Shown here: positions 62,538 through 64,000 of the stretch, piece after piece
Position numbering within the stretch: position 1 is the stretch's first letter
How the letters are laid out: each line of letters starts with the position of its first letter
NCBI GenBank assembly: GCA_902762385.1
Contig: CACWNQ010000008.1
Coordinates: 1 to 64,000, forward strand
Origin: an uncultured Bacteroidales bacterium
Lineage (GTDB): Bacteria > Bacteroidota > Bacteroidia > Bacteroidales > Muribaculaceae
Direction of reading: 5' to 3'
Length of the DNA stretch: 64,000 nt
Notes under the pieces: model-generated
Database searches by the model: none
Told to the model about the DNA's origin: nothing
The model's input: only the letters and a program-made list of their open reading frames with translations
Made by a program: the position numbers and the translations under genes

Positions 62538-63971
62538 ATGAACTTTTTTGAAATCACCCAGACTATTAGTGACTACGTGTGGGGATGGCCCATGATAATT
62601 CTTTTGTTAGGTACTCACATATTCCTGACCTTCAGGTTGCGAGTTCCACAACGAAAGATTTTCACAGCCATAAAGTTATCAGTATCAAAAGACAAAGATT
62701 CAACGGGCGACGTTAGCCAGTTTGCGGCTCTAGCCACTTCGCTGGCAGCCACCATTGGCACTGGCAACATCATAGGTGTGGCTACTGCCGTGTCGCTAGG
62801 AGGTCCTGGTGCTGTGCTATGGTGCTGGCTTACTGGCATCTTTGGCATTGCAACCAAGTATAGCGAGGGCCTGCTCGCAATCAAATACCGTGTTAAGACT
62901 AGCGACGGCAATATGCTTGGAGGTCCCATGTATGCACTTGAGAGAGGACTTGGACAAAAATGGCTTGCTGTGCTTTTCTGTTTATTTACGGCTATTGCGG
63001 CATTTGGAATAGGCAACAGCGTTCAAGCCAATGCCATTAGCGAGAACTTCATCATGCTACTCAACGACAATGGCACCGTGGCAAGCGCAACGGCTTGGCT
63101 CAACAATGCCTTAAGCCTTAGCTATGAACCCCGGTTCTACCTGAGTATCATTATGGGCATCCTGGTAATGACACTCGTGGGTGTAGTCATCATTGGTGGC
63201 GTGAAAAGCATTGGAAGAATATGCTCGGCACTTGTGCCATTCATGGCGGTGCTTTATGTACTTGGATGTCTTTATATACTATTCATCAATTACCAATATG
63301 TGTGGGATGCAATCTGCCTTATTTGCAGCGAGGCATTCTCGATGAAAGCTGGAATAGGTGGTGCTGCAGGCACAGCCATCATGATGGGTGCACGCTATGG
63401 TATCGCACGTGGCTTGTTCAGCAACGAGTCGGGTATGGGTTCGGCGCCCATTGTCGCAGCAGCAGCACGCACCAAGAATCCTGTGCGTCAAGCGCTTGTC
63501 AGCTCAACTGGCACCTTCTGGGACACCGTGGTAGTGTGTGCCATGACAGGTCTTGTGCTCACAACCAGCATCATTGCCTACCCTGAAATCAACTTCCACG
63601 ACGGCGGCCTATTGACTAAGAAAGCATTCGGCATGATACCCTATGTGGGCACGCCAATCCTCACATTCGGCATTCTCACTTTTGCCTTCTCCACAATCCT
63701 TGGATGGAGCTACTACGGCGAGCGTGCCATGGAATATATGGCAGGAAAACGCAGCATTCGCTTCTATCGCATTGCCTGGCTTATTGTGTGCTTCATAGGC
63801 TGCGTGATGAGCCTGGGAGTTGTGTGGAACATCGCCGACATCATGAACGCCATGATGGCACTGCCCAACCTTGTTGCACTACTGCTCCTCTCAGGTATTA
63901 TAGCACGAGAAACAAAACACTACCTTTGGGACGGAAACCTCGATAAAGAAGCACCTGACGAAACCACCTAG
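62538..63971 (+). CDS. Alanine/glycine:cation symporter (AGCS) family protein
   Basis: A 477-residue inner-membrane transporter with about 11 hydrophobic segments. Family hallmarks are SQFAALATSLAATIGTGNIIGVATA, the central GGPGAVLWCWLTG, the GLFSNESGMGSAPIVAAAA stretch and the late FSTILGWSYYGERAMEY. It would import alanine or glycine with sodium or protons. Glycine uptake would fit with the glycine cleavage set elsewhere in the window, but the two loci are 14 kb apart. A possible second gene begins 11 nt after its stop. Confidence 0.93.
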   Translation: MNFFEITQTISDYVWGWPMIILLLGTHIFLTFRLRVPQRKIFTAIKLSVSKDKDSTGDVSQFAALATSLAATIGTGNIIGVATAVSLGGPGAVLWCWLTGIFGIATKYSEGLLAIKYRVKTSDGNMLGGPMYALERGLGQKWLAVLFCLFTAIAAFGIGNSVQANAISENFIMLLNDNGTVASATAWLNNALSLSYEPRFYLSIIMGILVMTLVGVVIIGGVKSIGRICSALVPFMAVLYVLGCLYILFINYQYVWDAICLICSEAFSMKAGIGGAAGTAIMMGARYGIARGLFSNESGMGSAPIVAAAARTKNPVRQALVSSTGTFWDTVVVCAMTGLVLTTSIIAYPEINFHDGGLLTKKAFGMIPYVGTPILTFGILTFAFSTILGWSYYGERAMEYMAGKRSIRFYRIAWLIVCFIGCVMSLGVVWNIADIMNAMMALPNLVALLLLSGIIARETKHYLWDGNLDKEAPDETT

Positions 63972-63982
63972 TTTTCTGACAC

Positions 63983-64000
63983 ATGAAACAACTGAATTAC
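63983..64000 (+). CDS. Possible start of the next gene (cut by the window edge)
   Basis: An ATG 11 nt after the symporter stop opens MKQLNY and runs into the window edge. Spacing fits a co-transcribed gene; six codons are too few for any identification. Confidence 0.35.

Overview
The window comes from a Bacteroidales-type genome, probably a gut lineage; Muribaculaceae is my best guess but the sequence alone does not settle it. The case rests on many promoters of the Bacteroidota form (TTTG, 19-20 nt, TAnnTTTG), scarce Shine-Dalgarno sequences, a bacterial serine palmitoyltransferase, an 11-subunit-type complex I without NuoEFG, PorT-like outer membrane barrels, dockerin-tagged BspA-like exported proteins, and both tRNAs lacking an encoded CCA.

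Layout. 1-10.3 kb: end of a lipoprotein gene, a repeat-filled gap, rlmH, a lipid kinase, rpmE2, a thioredoxin-fold exported protein, tilS, spt, uvrB and a YgiQ-type radical SAM gene. 10.3-27.6 kb: one 17-kb leftward run in which a complete F1Fo ATP synthase operon (atpDCBEFHAG) sits between nuoABCDH and nuoIJKLMN, so one transcription unit could supply both proton-pumping complex I and ATP synthase. 27.6-28.36 kb: a long non-coding region with divergent promoters and RNA-structure candidates. 28.4-43.1 kb: envelope and housekeeping genes (M23 peptidase, pseudouridine synthase, ApbE, two outer membrane barrels around an orphan PreA-like enzyme, DJ-1, transglutaminase, tRNA-Val, an Imm32-like orphan immunity gene, tRNA-Glu, GH84, M16). 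43.2-50.3 kb: a complete glycine cleavage set (gcvT, gcvH, gcvPA, gcvPB, lpdA) preceded by a lipoate-protein ligase that would charge GcvH. 50.6-57.6 kb: an accessory segment with two convergent dockerin-bearing secreted proteins, one LRR/BspA-like and one with four tandem FGE-sulfatase-fold domains, separated by an AT-rich relic of a polymorphic toxin/immunity locus. 57.8-64 kb: galK, a sugar-nucleotidyltransferase-like gene, a Fur-family regulator, a DUF1015 protein, a small exported protein and an AGCS amino-acid:cation symporter.

Most noteworthy: the nuo/atp interleaving, the dockerin plus four-FGE protein, the decayed toxin cassette, an array of tiny hairpins flanked by nonamer word repeats (447-642), degenerate heptamer word arrays in several intergenic gaps, and promoters whose -7 box ends 4 nt before an ATG, suggesting leaderless transcripts. 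Functions are from recognised motifs and remembered families; no database search was possible.
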